The translations under genes were made by a program, and so were the position numbers. A stretch of DNA of 64,000 bases from Variovorax davisae (GTDB lineage Bacteria > Pseudomonadota > Gammaproteobacteria > Burkholderiales > Burkholderiaceae_C): contig NZ_JASZYS010000006.1 in the NCBI RefSeq assembly GCF_030316845.1, forward strand, positions 124,001 to 188,000, read 5' to 3'. Shown here one piece after another: positions 25,699 through 33,635 of the stretch. Position 1 is the first letter of the stretch. The number at the start of each line of letters is the position of its first letter. The notes beneath the pieces were generated by a model, which worked only from the letters and a program-made list of their open reading frames with translations, ran no database searches and was not told where the DNA came from.

Positions 25699-27177
25699 AT
25701 GCAGACCGCATCACCATCTTCCGTTCTCCGAACCGGCGTCTATCCGCTGCTGATCGACGGCCAGGAGCGCCCGGGTGCCGCAGGGCTTCGATTCGAAGTC
25801 GGCAACCCCTCCACCGGACGACCGCTGGCGCAGGTGGCGCAAGCCGATGCCCAGGACGTCGATGCCGCCGTGCGCGCCGCCCAGCATGCCTTCGAGACGC
25901 ACTGGCGCCAGACCTCGGCGCGCCAGCGAAGCCGGCTGCTTCGAAAGCTGGCCGACGCGCTGGAAAGACGCAGCGAGCAGCTGGCCTGGCTCGAAGCATG
26001 GAACGTGGGCCGCCCGATCACCCTCACGCGCAACTCGCTGCGCACCATGCTCGATGGCATCGAGTACATCGCAGGCGTATCGCAGGGCATCGGCGGACAG
26101 ACACTGAACGTCGCCGACACCCACATCGTCAATTTCACGCTGCGCGAGCCGTTTGGCGTGGTCGGCCTGATCCTGCCCTGGAACTATCCGCTGACCCTCA
26201 CCGTCAGCAAGCTGATGCCGGTGCTGGCCGCGGGCAACACGGCGGTCATCAAAGCCTCGGAGATCACGCCACTGTCTTCGGTCGAGCTCGGCGCCGCGAT
26301 CCTCGAAGCCGGCTTCCCGCCCGGTGTCATCAACATCGTGCACGGCCCAGGCGCCACCGTGGGGCAGGCGCTGGTGGATCACCCGCTGGTGGAGAAGATT
26401 TCCTTCACCGGCGGCACCTCCACCGGCAAGGCCATCTACCGAAGCGCCGCCGAGCGCATCAAGCGGGTGACGCTCGAGCTCGGCGGGAAATCGCCGCTGA
26501 TCGTCTTCGACGATGCCGACCTCGACGCCGCCGCCGCCGTCGCGCTGCAGGACGTGAGCCGCAACACCGGCCAGACCTGCGTCGCCTGCACGCGCCTGCT
26601 GGTGCACGAGCGCATCGCCGATGCGTTCACCGAACGCCTGCGCAGCGCCTACGGCCGCATCCGCATCGGCCTGCCCGACGACCCGCAGACCGAGATGGGC
26701 CCGCTGGTCAGCCGCGACCAGCAGCAGCGGGTGCAGCGCTACATCGACATCGGCCGCGAGGAGCAGGCGCAGCCGGAGACCATCCAGGACCTCTCGGGCC
26801 GGCCCGAGCTGCAGGATGGCTACTTCGCCTCGCCGACGCTGTTCCTGCGCGGGCGCAACGAGATGCGCGTGGCGCAGGAGGAGATCTTCGGCCCGGTCCA
26901 GGTGCTGATCCCCTTCCGCGACGAGGAAGACGCCGCGCGCATCGCCAACGACAGCCGCTACGGCCTGGCCGGCGTGGTCTACACGCGCGATGCCGGTCGC
27001 GCCATGCGCCTGTGCAAGGCCTTGCAGATCGGCAACCTCGCCGTCAACGACCCGATCAAGGCCACGGCCGACGCGCCATTCGGGGGCTTCAAGGAATCAG
27101 GCCTCGGCAAGGAGCGTGGCCTGGACGCGATCCTGGAGAACACGCAGGTCAAGAACGTTCGCTTCTCCATGCGATGA
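25699..27177 (+). CDS. aldehyde dehydrogenase (NAD(P)+)
   Basis: A 492-residue ALDH: PWNYPLTL substrate-entry motif, FTGGTSTGK nucleotide loop, catalytic Glu in LELGGKSP, catalytic Cys in NTGQTCVACTR, and EEIFGPV near the C-terminus. It would oxidise an aldehyde to the acid; if the upstream thiolase-fold/DUF35 complex is a retro-aldolase, the aldehyde it releases is the natural candidate. It follows the iron alcohol dehydrogenase by 35 bases. Confidence 0.94.
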   Translation: MQTASPSSVLRTGVYPLLIDGQERPGAAGLRFEVGNPSTGRPLAQVAQADAQDVDAAVRAAQHAFETHWRQTSARQRSRLLRKLADALERRSEQLAWLEAWNVGRPITLTRNSLRTMLDGIEYIAGVSQGIGGQTLNVADTHIVNFTLREPFGVVGLILPWNYPLTLTVSKLMPVLAAGNTAVIKASEITPLSSVELGAAILEAGFPPGVINIVHGPGATVGQALVDHPLVEKISFTGGTSTGKAIYRSAAERIKRVTLELGGKSPLIVFDDADLDAAAAVALQDVSRNTGQTCVACTRLLVHERIADAFTERLRSAYGRIRIGLPDDPQTEMGPLVSRDQQQRVQRYIDIGREEQAQPETIQDLSGRPELQDGYFASPTLFLRGRNEMRVAQEEIFGPVQVLIPFRDEEDAARIANDSRYGLAGVVYTRDAGRAMRLCKALQIGNLAVNDPIKATADAPFGGFKESGLGKERGLDAILENTQVKNVRFSMR

Positions 27178-27233
27178 CCGATGCGAGTTCGCTCGCCCTC
27201 CCCTCACATTCCAAGATCAAGAAGGAGACAGAA

Positions 27234-28196
27234 ATGAACACACGATTCGGATGGCTGCTGCTGGCGCTCTGCATGGGCCTGCATCCCGCCTGGTCCGCGA
27301 CCTTCCCGGAGCGCCCCGTCAGGATGCTCGTGGGCTTTGCTGCCGGCGGCATCACCGACATCACGGCGCGCCAGGTGGCGGAGGGCATGAGCCGCGCCCT
27401 CGGCCAGCCGGTGGTGGTGGACAACCGCACCGGGGCCGGGGGCAACATCGCCTCGGCCGAACTGGCACGCGCACAGCCCGATGGCTACACCATCATGCTG
27501 GCCTCGCCGGGCCAACTGGTGGTCAACCCGCTGACGCAGAAGTCGTTGGGCTTCGATCCCAAGACACCTTTCACGCTGCTCAGCCTGGTCAACGAGAGTC
27601 CCTTCGTGCTGGTGGTGCCGGCCAACTCGCGCTTCAAGAGCGTTCCCGAGATGGTCGCGTGGGGCAAGACGCACGAGGCAGGCCTGAGTTTCGCGTCCCC
27701 CGGGCTCGGCACGACCATGCACATCGCCGGCGAGATGCTCAAGGTGATGGCGGGCGTGCCCGCGGTGCACGTGCCCTACCGCGGTGGTGCGCAATCCACG
27801 GCCGATCTGGTCGCGGGCCGGGTGGATTTCATGATCGACAGCGCCGGCGCCGTGGCTGCGCAGGTGCAGGGCGGACAGCTCAGGGTGCTGGCCGTGGCCA
27901 GCGGCCGCGAGCTGCCCCAGTACCCCGATGCGCCCCTGCTGTCCAGCCTCTACCCCGGCCTGGAGGCCTCTTCCTGGCTCGGGCTCGTCGGGCCGCCGGG
28001 CCTGCCCGAAGAAGTCCAGCGCACCCTCCTGCGGGCCGTGGAACAGGCGGTGAGCCAGCCGCAGTACGTGCAGATGCTGACGACCCGCGGCAGCATCCCG
28101 GCGAGCGCAGGCCCGGCCGCCTTCTCCGCCCTGCTCGTCAAGGAACGGGCGCGCGTGGAGCGCACGGTCGTGAAGGCCGGGCTTCGCCTCGACTGA
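27234..28196 (+). CDS. Bug-family TTT substrate-binding receptor
   Basis: A 320-residue periplasmic receptor with signal MNTRFGWLLLALCMGLHPAW (cleavage near WSAT) and a strong ribosome site GAAGGAGACAG. Motifs: FPERPVRMLVGFAAGGITD, VVVDNRTGAGGN, PDGYTIMLA, VHVPYRGGAQ. It closes the operon that a different Bug gene opens, so the island carries two receptors, perhaps for related acids. Confidence 0.92.
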   Translation: MNTRFGWLLLALCMGLHPAWSATFPERPVRMLVGFAAGGITDITARQVAEGMSRALGQPVVVDNRTGAGGNIASAELARAQPDGYTIMLASPGQLVVNPLTQKSLGFDPKTPFTLLSLVNESPFVLVVPANSRFKSVPEMVAWGKTHEAGLSFASPGLGTTMHIAGEMLKVMAGVPAVHVPYRGGAQSTADLVAGRVDFMIDSAGAVAAQVQGGQLRVLAVASGRELPQYPDAPLLSSLYPGLEASSWLGLVGPPGLPEEVQRTLLRAVEQAVSQPQYVQMLTTRGSIPASAGPAAFSALLVKERARVERTVVKAGLRLD

Positions 28197-28218
28197 TCTC
28201 TCCGGGGGCCCGCCCCTT

Positions 28219-29769
28219 TCAGAGCCGGAAGACGCGCACCGTGCTCGACAGCGCCCCGGCCTCGTCCTGCAGCGAGCCGGCCGCGGCCGCCGCCTGCTCG
28301 ACCAGGGCCGCGTTCTGCTGCGTCGTCTTGTCCATCTGCGCGACGGCCTGGTTGATCTGGTCGATGCCGGCGCTCTGCTCGGAACTGGCGGTGCTGATCT
28401 CGCCCATGATGGCGTTGACCCGCCGGACGCTGTCGACGATCTCCTGCATCTTGCGGCCGGTGTGGCCCACCAGCACGTTGCCGCCCTGCACCTGCTGGCG
28501 CGAGTCGTCGATCAGCGCCTTGATCTCCTTGGCGGCACCGGCGGAGCGCTGCGCGAGGCTGCGCACCTCGGCGGCCACGACCGCGAAGCCCCGGCCCTGC
28601 TCGCCGGCGCGAGCCGCCTCGACCGCCGCATTGAGCGCCAGGATGTTGGTCTGGAAGGCGATGCCGTCGATGACCGCGATGATCTCGGCCATCTTGCTCG
28701 ACGCCGCATGGATCGAGTCCATCGTCTGCACCACTTCGCCGACCATCCGGCCGCCCTCGACCGCGATCGCGGAGGCCGCATCGGCCAGGCTGTTGCCCTG
28801 TCGCGCGTTGTCGGCGTTCTGCTTGACGGTGCTGGTCAATTGCTCCATCGACGCGGCCGTCTGCTCCAGGGCACCGGCCTGCGCCTCGGTGCGCACGGAA
28901 AGGTCACGGTTGCCTTCGGCGATCCGGCTCGACGCATTCGAGATCGAGTCGGTGCCCTGGCGGACCTCGGCCACGACCTTGGCCAGGCTGGCGTTCATCT
29001 CCTTCAGCGCCTGCATCATCTGGCCCGCCTCGGAGCTGTCGCGCACTTCGATGCGCGCGCTGAGGTCGCCCTGGGCAACCTGCCGGGCAACGCTGACAGC
29101 CTCGGAGATCGGGCGGGTGATCGAGCGCGTCAGGGTCCAGGCCAACAGGATGCCGGCGGCCAGGGACAGCACGCTGATGGCCACCATCAGGTTGCGTGCG
29201 TGCAGGTAGGCGCTCTGCGCCACCGCCGTGTCTCGCTCCGCGCCCTCCTTGAGCAGCTTCTGGAACGCCGCCGAATGCGACACCACCTGCCGCAGCAGGG
29301 GCATGCAATCCTGACCCAGGACCTTGACCGCCTGCTCGACCTTCTGCGAGGTGGCCAACTCGACGACCTTGGCGGCGATCGGGATGTACCTGGCCTCGAA
29401 GGCCCGAAGCTGTTCGAGCATCTGTCGTTCCTGCGCCGAGGCATTGGCGGGCGCTTGCATGATCTCGGACAGGCGCGCCAGACCGCTCTCGATGTCGGCC
29501 TGGGCCGCGCGCGCCAGGGCCAGCTCGGCTTGCTGCTTCTCGGGATCCGGCACCAGGGCCAGGTTGCGCGCGGCGATCGCGCGCAAGCCGATCGCGACCT
29601 CGACCTTTCCAAGCGCCTGCAGCTTGGCGTCGCCGACCTCCGTGATGGTGCTGATCTGATTGGAGAGTCCTGCAGTCTGCTGCAGCCCGATGGCGGTGAC
29701 GACCATCAGCAAAGTCAGCAATGCCGCAAAGCCCATCCCCAGGCGAACGCTGATTTTCCAGTTTTTCAT
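28219..29769 (-). CDS. methyl-accepting chemotaxis protein
   Basis: A 516-residue transmembrane chemoreceptor. TM1 is about residues 10-30 (GFAALLTLLMVVTAIGL), then a periplasmic four-helix-bundle sensor, TM2 near 190-208 (MVAISVLSLAAGILLAWTLT), a HAMP domain, and the long signalling coiled coil with the hairpin tip GRGFAVVAAEVRSLAQRSA. No C-terminal NWETF-type CheR pentapeptide is present. The ATG at 29769 is preferred; a TTG at 29778 would add three residues. It sits upstream of, and divergent from, the pilus operon; sensing could serve twitching or flagellar motility. Confidence 0.93.
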   Translation of the reverse strand: MKNWKISVRLGMGFAALLTLLMVVTAIGLQQTAGLSNQISTITEVGDAKLQALGKVEVAIGLRAIAARNLALVPDPEKQQAELALARAAQADIESGLARLSEIMQAPANASAQERQMLEQLRAFEARYIPIAAKVVELATSQKVEQAVKVLGQDCMPLLRQVVSHSAAFQKLLKEGAERDTAVAQSAYLHARNLMVAISVLSLAAGILLAWTLTRSITRPISEAVSVARQVAQGDLSARIEVRDSSEAGQMMQALKEMNASLAKVVAEVRQGTDSISNASSRIAEGNRDLSVRTEAQAGALEQTAASMEQLTSTVKQNADNARQGNSLADAASAIAVEGGRMVGEVVQTMDSIHAASSKMAEIIAVIDGIAFQTNILALNAAVEAARAGEQGRGFAVVAAEVRSLAQRSAGAAKEIKALIDDSRQQVQGGNVLVGHTGRKMQEIVDSVRRVNAIMGEISTASSEQSAGIDQINQAVAQMDKTTQQNAALVEQAAAAAGSLQDEAGALSSTVRVFRL

Positions 29770-30004
29770 GTGGGTCAATTAAAGTTACTCACCCGCCTCT
29801 ATGGGGTGTGAGGCACGCGGAATGCGTGTCGGCATCAATTGTCACGGCCGTTTCGCGACTGGATTGAGCGAGGAAGGCTGGATTGATGGCTGATCTTCTG
29901 CCGAAATGCACAGTCGTGAAGATTGAACCCTGGCGTGCATTTAGCGTGGCTGGAATGCGCGCGCGGTGCCTGGGCCTGCATCCCCCTTCAATGGCCCCAC
30001 TGCA

Positions 30005-30023
30005 AAACCGGCATTGCCGGTTT
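30005..30023. repeat. perfect 19-base palindrome
   Basis: AAACCGGCA-T-TGCCGGTTT has 9-base arms around a single central base. No T tract follows, so a terminator is unlikely; it reads more like a dimeric regulator's binding site in the divergent region. Confidence 0.6.
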
Positions 30024-30229
30024 GCCGACATTGCGGCGCGCACTCCGCCCAAGCCAATGCGAATTCGCCATTGAAATTCGCCAGCCGGCATCGTGAAAAA
30101 AAAGCCGAAAAAACGGCGCGGCCGTGGCAATTCCTTCGTCAGCGATCGTTCACTTTCCCCATTCGCGGGGGACTGCGGCAAACGTGAAAAACCGCACGGC
30201 TTTGCGCCCTTCGAATGCCGAAAGGAGGG

Positions 30230-30258
30230 TTGACTCCGATGAACGGTAAACCTAAAGG
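30230..30258 (+). promoter_or_regulatory. candidate sigma-70 promoter for the pilus operon
   Basis: TTGACT at 30230-30235, a 17-base spacer, and TAAAGG at 30253-30258, about 60 bases before the GTG start of the pilE-like gene. The -10 element is weak and is overlapped by the palindrome AAACCT-AA-AGGTTT (30248-30261), a place where a repressor or activator could act. Confidence 0.35.
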
Positions 30259-30320
30259 TTTCAAAATCGTCACAATTTGTGAGCTTCCAAAACTAGTAAG
30301 AACGTACTAAGGACATCGCC

Positions 30321-30779
30321 GTGCCCCTGTTCCCGCGCCAGCGCCACCTGCGTGGCTTCACGTTGATCGAGCTCATGATCACCGTGGCCATCATCGGCAT
30401 CCTTGCGGCCGTTGCGATCCCGGCCTATTCGGAATACATCCGCCGCGGCCAGGTGGTCGACGCCACCCAGGGGCTGGCGGCGATGCGCGCCGACATGGAA
30501 CGCCACTTCCAGGACAACCGGACCTACCTGACGACGGGCCTGTACACGACCCCATGCCAGGTCGATGAAGCCAAGCGCAAGGTGGGCAGCTTCACGATCA
30601 GTTGCGCGGATCCCACGGCGACCGCGTACACCCTGACCGCCACCGGGAGCGGGGCGACGAGCGGCTTCGTGTTCACGATCGACCAGGCCAACGTGCGCAC
30701 CACCACGCAGGTGCCCGCCGGTTCCGGCTGGAACATCTGCCCCACCGCCTGGATCCTGAAGAAAGGCCAGGCATGTTGA
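30321..30779 (+). CDS. pilE: type IV pilin PilE-like
   Basis: A 152-residue type IVa (pre)pilin. A short leader [12 protein letters not shown] precedes the cleavage site G-FTLIE, with Glu5 present, then the hydrophobic helix [19 protein letters not shown]. Two Cys pairs (TTPCQ...ISCAD and NICPT...GQAC) can form disulfides at the C-terminal D-region. The start is GTG at 30321 with AAGGA upstream. It heads the minor-pilin operon, while in many relatives pilE follows pilY1; it could therefore be a PilE-type minor pilin rather than the major subunit. Confidence 0.87.
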   Translation: MPLFPRQRHLRGFTLIELMITVAIIGILAAVAIPAYSEYIRRGQVVDATQGLAAMRADMERHFQDNRTYLTTGLYTTPCQVDEAKRKVGSFTISCADPTATAYTLTATGSGATSGFVFTIDQANVRTTTQVPAGSGWNICPTAWILKKGQAC

Positions 30780-31393
30780 GGCGACGTCCGGCGCCCCGCG
30801 TCGCCGGCTTCACCCTCATCGAGATGCTGGTGACGATGGTGGTCATGGCCATCCTCGTCGGCCTCGCGATGCCGATGATGGGCTCCTGGATCCGCAACAG
30901 CCGCCTGCGAGCGGCCAGCGATTCGCTGCAGGACGGCATCCGGCTGGCGCAGGCCGAGGCTTTGCGCAGAAGCCATCAGGTCGTGTTCTCGCTCACCGAC
31001 GACAAGCCGACCACGACCACCTACACCGCGAAGACGAACGGAAAGAACTGGGCGGCGAAGACGGTCAAACGGGTCAGCACGACCGAGGTGAGCGAGTTCG
31101 TCGAAGCGGGCATGGTCGCCGAGCTGGAATCTTCCATCACCATCACCGGCCCGAAGTCGATCTGCTTCAACTCCATCGGGCGACTGGTCGCCAATGACGA
31201 TCCCGGCACGAACGCGGGCACCTGCACCCTGCCGACGAACACGCCGCCGATGCAGTCCTACGACATTTCTTACGCCGACGCGGTGGCCGGGGTCGACCGT
31301 CCGCTGCGCGTGACGGTGGCCCTGGGTGGCCAGGTGCGACTGTGCGATCCCGCCAAGACCCTGTCGAGCGATCACCCGGACGGCTGCCCATGA
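30773..31393 (+). CDS. fimT: GspH/FimT-family pseudopilin
   Basis: A 206-residue minor pilin. [19 protein letters not shown] is a standard prepilin leader with Glu5, followed by the N-terminal helix and the GspH/FimT signature of [20 protein letters not shown]. It overlaps the pilE stop by seven bases. Minor pilins of this type form the priming tip complex and FimT-like members can bind DNA for uptake; whether this one does is not visible. Confidence 0.87.
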   Translation: MLRRRPAPRVAGFTLIEMLVTMVVMAILVGLAMPMMGSWIRNSRLRAASDSLQDGIRLAQAEALRRSHQVVFSLTDDKPTTTTYTAKTNGKNWAAKTVKRVSTTEVSEFVEAGMVAELESSITITGPKSICFNSIGRLVANDDPGTNAGTCTLPTNTPPMQSYDISYADAVAGVDRPLRVTVALGGQVRLCDPAKTLSSDHPDGCP

Positions 31394-31803
31394 CCATGCC
31401 ACGCCCACCTCTCCCCGGATCCCGCCGCCAGGCTGGCGTTGCCCTCCTCGAGGTGCTGGTCGCCATCCTGCTCTTCTCCTTCGGCATCCTGGGCCTGATC
31501 GGCCTGCAGGCCCGCGCCATCAGCTACTCGACCGACGCGGAAGACCGCAACCGCGCCGCGATGCTGGCCAACGAGATCGCGACCACCATGTGGCTGAACA
31601 ATTCCCTCACGGTGCCGGCGGACACGCTCGCCAGCTGGCAGCTGAAGGTGGCCAACGCAACCGGCGGCGGCCTCACTGGCGGCGTGGGAACGGTCACGCC
31701 CGACCCCGTCGACCACTCGGCCGACATCCTCATCACCTGGAAGGCGCCGAACCGGACCGCCGCCGGGGACAGCCAGCTCTCGACCAAGGTGATCATCCCA
31801 TGA
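31390..31803 (+). CDS. pilV: type IV pilus minor pilin PilV
   Basis: A 137-residue prepilin-like protein with leader ending RRQAG-VALLEVLVAILLFSFG; Glu5 is present. The following LGLIGLQARAIS and EDRNRAAMLANEIATTMW match PilV proteins. Overlaps fimT and pilW by four bases (ATGA) on each side, a strictly coupled operon. PilV joins PilW, PilX and FimT in the initiating tip complex. Confidence 0.87.
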   Translation: MTMPRPPLPGSRRQAGVALLEVLVAILLFSFGILGLIGLQARAISYSTDAEDRNRAAMLANEIATTMWLNNSLTVPADTLASWQLKVANATGGGLTGGVGTVTPDPVDHSADILITWKAPNRTAAGDSQLSTKVIIP

Positions 31804-33008
31804 GGTCGAACATCCACCAGGCCCACGGCCTGCCGCTTCAGCGCGGCATGACCTTGATCGAACTGATGGTGGCGGTCGTGATCGGCCTGGTCGTCACGCT
31901 GGCCGTGACCAGCGCCGTGACCTTCGGCGAGGCCCAGAAGCGCACGACCACCTCGACCAACGACATGGGCCAGTCGGGTGCCTACGGCGCCTACCTGCTC
32001 GACCGGGCGGCGCGCAGCGCGGGATCGGGCTTCACGCAGTCGTGGGACCTCGGCCTGTTCGGCTGCAAGCTCAACGTGAGCCGCGCCAATGCGGCCATCC
32101 TGCCACGCGCGACTGCCTTCCCGGTGCCCTTCCAAGGCTTTCTCGGCGGCGCTGCAGGCAGTGCGAATCTTCGGGTCGCGCCGGTCCTCATCGGCGCCGA
32201 ACAAGGCATCGACGGCTCGTCCGACGTGATCGCGGTGATGGGCGGGAACGGGGCCGCGGGGGCCGTCCCGCGCGCCATCCGCTCCATCAACACCGACTAC
32301 GACACGCTGCGCCTGGACAACACGATCGGCCTGGCGAACGGAGACATGGCACTGGTCAGCCAGGTCGGGTCGAACGACTGCTTTCTCGAGCAGGTCAACG
32401 GCGCCAACAGCGTCCTGGCCACGGCCAATAACGACGCGCTGCTGCTGGGCGGCACGTACTTCAAGGCCGGCAACTCGGCGTTGGGAGCGATGGCCGACAG
32501 CGGCGCCGCGTACTTCACGCCACTCGGCAACATCGGCGCCACCGATCTGCAGTTCCAGCTGTTCGGCGTGGGCGCCAACCGCACCCTCTTCAGCTACGAC
32601 CTGCTGAAGAGCAACGGCAGCGACGACCCGCAGGCCATCGTCGAGGGCGTGGTGCAGATGAACGCGCTCTACGGCATGGTCAACCCGACCACCGGCGCGT
32701 TCACCGGCTGGGTCGCCCCATCGAAGACGGTGGGCGACCCCTACCACATCGATACCGTCATGACGACCCCCCTCACCGCCCGCAGCATCGCGGCGGTGCG
32801 CATTGCCCTGGTCTTGCGCAGCAGCCAGCAGGAGAAGGCAGGCCCCAGCGGACAAAAGGTCGCACCGGCCGGGCTCACCCTGTTCGGCGACCTGGCGGAA
32901 TCGCTGCATCGGCCCGTGGTCATCAGCGGCGAGAACCAGAACTATCGCCACCGCGTCATCGAGTTCACCATTCCCTTGCGCAACGTGCTGTTGCTGCCGA
33001 CCACATGA
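31800..33008 (+). CDS. pilW: type IV pilus assembly protein PilW
   Basis: A 402-residue minor pilin, large as usual for PilW. Leader MRSNIHQAHGLPLQRG then MTLIELMVAVVIGLVVTLAV with Glu5. The C-terminal region (IAAVRIALVLRSSQQEK ... NYRHRVIEFTIPLRN) is typical of PilW. Overlaps pilV and pilX by four bases each. Confidence 0.88.
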   Translation: MRSNIHQAHGLPLQRGMTLIELMVAVVIGLVVTLAVTSAVTFGEAQKRTTTSTNDMGQSGAYGAYLLDRAARSAGSGFTQSWDLGLFGCKLNVSRANAAILPRATAFPVPFQGFLGGAAGSANLRVAPVLIGAEQGIDGSSDVIAVMGGNGAAGAVPRAIRSINTDYDTLRLDNTIGLANGDMALVSQVGSNDCFLEQVNGANSVLATANNDALLLGGTYFKAGNSALGAMADSGAAYFTPLGNIGATDLQFQLFGVGANRTLFSYDLLKSNGSDDPQAIVEGVVQMNALYGMVNPTTGAFTGWVAPSKTVGDPYHIDTVMTTPLTARSIAAVRIALVLRSSQQEKAGPSGQKVAPAGLTLFGDLAESLHRPVVISGENQNYRHRVIEFTIPLRNVLLLPTT

Positions 33009-33616
33009 CGACACGCCCATCCTCCCAGCGGCCGCAACAGCGCGGCGTGGTGCTGCTGTTCTGCCTGATCATCCTGGTCGTCCTGCTGGCTGGCGGCGTC
33101 GCCGTGGTTCGCTCGATGAACTCGTCGCTGTTCAGCGCCGGCAACCTCGCATTCAAGCGGGACCTGGTCAACCGCGGCGAGTTGGCCGCCGCGCAGGTCA
33201 TGACCCTGTTCAAGACGGGCGCCCTGGCCGGATCGGCCGACACGGCGGACATGAAAGCCGAGAACTACAGCGCGACCAGCCTGCCGGTCAACGACAAGGG
33301 CATCCCCACCGCGCTGCTCAGCGACACGGCCTATGACGCCAAGGCGAGCAAGAAGATCGGCAACGATGCCGACGCCGTGACCATCCGCTACGTCATCGAC
33401 CGCATGTGCAACGACGTCGGGACGCCGGCCTCGCTGGGCGCCAAGGGATGCGTCTATGCGCCGCTCACCACGCAGGTCCTGGGAGGCAGCAGCCAGCGCG
33501 CGAAGGACGACCTGCCGCCGCCCTCCTCCTTGATCTACCGGTTGACCATCCGGGTCGACGGCCCGCGGAACACGCAGGTCTTCCTGCAATCTTCGTTCAC
33601 CAAGCCCGACCTCTAA
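33005..33616 (+). CDS. pilX: type IV pilus assembly protein PilX
   Basis: A 203-residue minor pilin. The leader ends QQRG before VVLLFCLIILVVLLAGGVAV; residue 5 of the mature form is Phe rather than Glu, as in GspK/PilX-type tip subunits. The rest (RSMNSSLFSAGNLAFKRDLV) fits PilX. It sits between pilW and pilY1. Confidence 0.85.
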   Translation: MTTRPSSQRPQQRGVVLLFCLIILVVLLAGGVAVVRSMNSSLFSAGNLAFKRDLVNRGELAAAQVMTLFKTGALAGSADTADMKAENYSATSLPVNDKGIPTALLSDTAYDAKASKKIGNDADAVTIRYVIDRMCNDVGTPASLGAKGCVYAPLTTQVLGGSSQRAKDDLPPPSSLIYRLTIRVDGPRNTQVFLQSSFTKPDL

Positions 33617-33635
33617 GAAAGCCGGCAGGCTCATC

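Larger units (their letters stand above)
29770..30320. other. 551-base gap between chemoreceptor and pilus operon
   Basis: No convincing gene. It is more AT-rich than its surroundings and holds the divergent promoters of the chemoreceptor and pilE-like genes, a perfect 19-base palindrome (30005-30023), a hairpin TCCCC-N7-GGGGA (30156-30172), a second hairpin TGCGG-N13-CCGCA (30174-30196) and a candidate sigma-70 promoter (30230-30258). Such a long, structured leader suggests regulation of pilus expression by a DNA-binding protein or RNA structure. Confidence 0.5.

Noticed and set aside
30174-30261. Possible cyclic-di-GMP-I riboswitch before pilE
   Set aside because: A CGCAAAGCC-like string (minus strand, 30198-30208) and GGCAAAC occur, but the conserved hairpins and tetraloop receptor of that aptamer are not assembled in either orientation.
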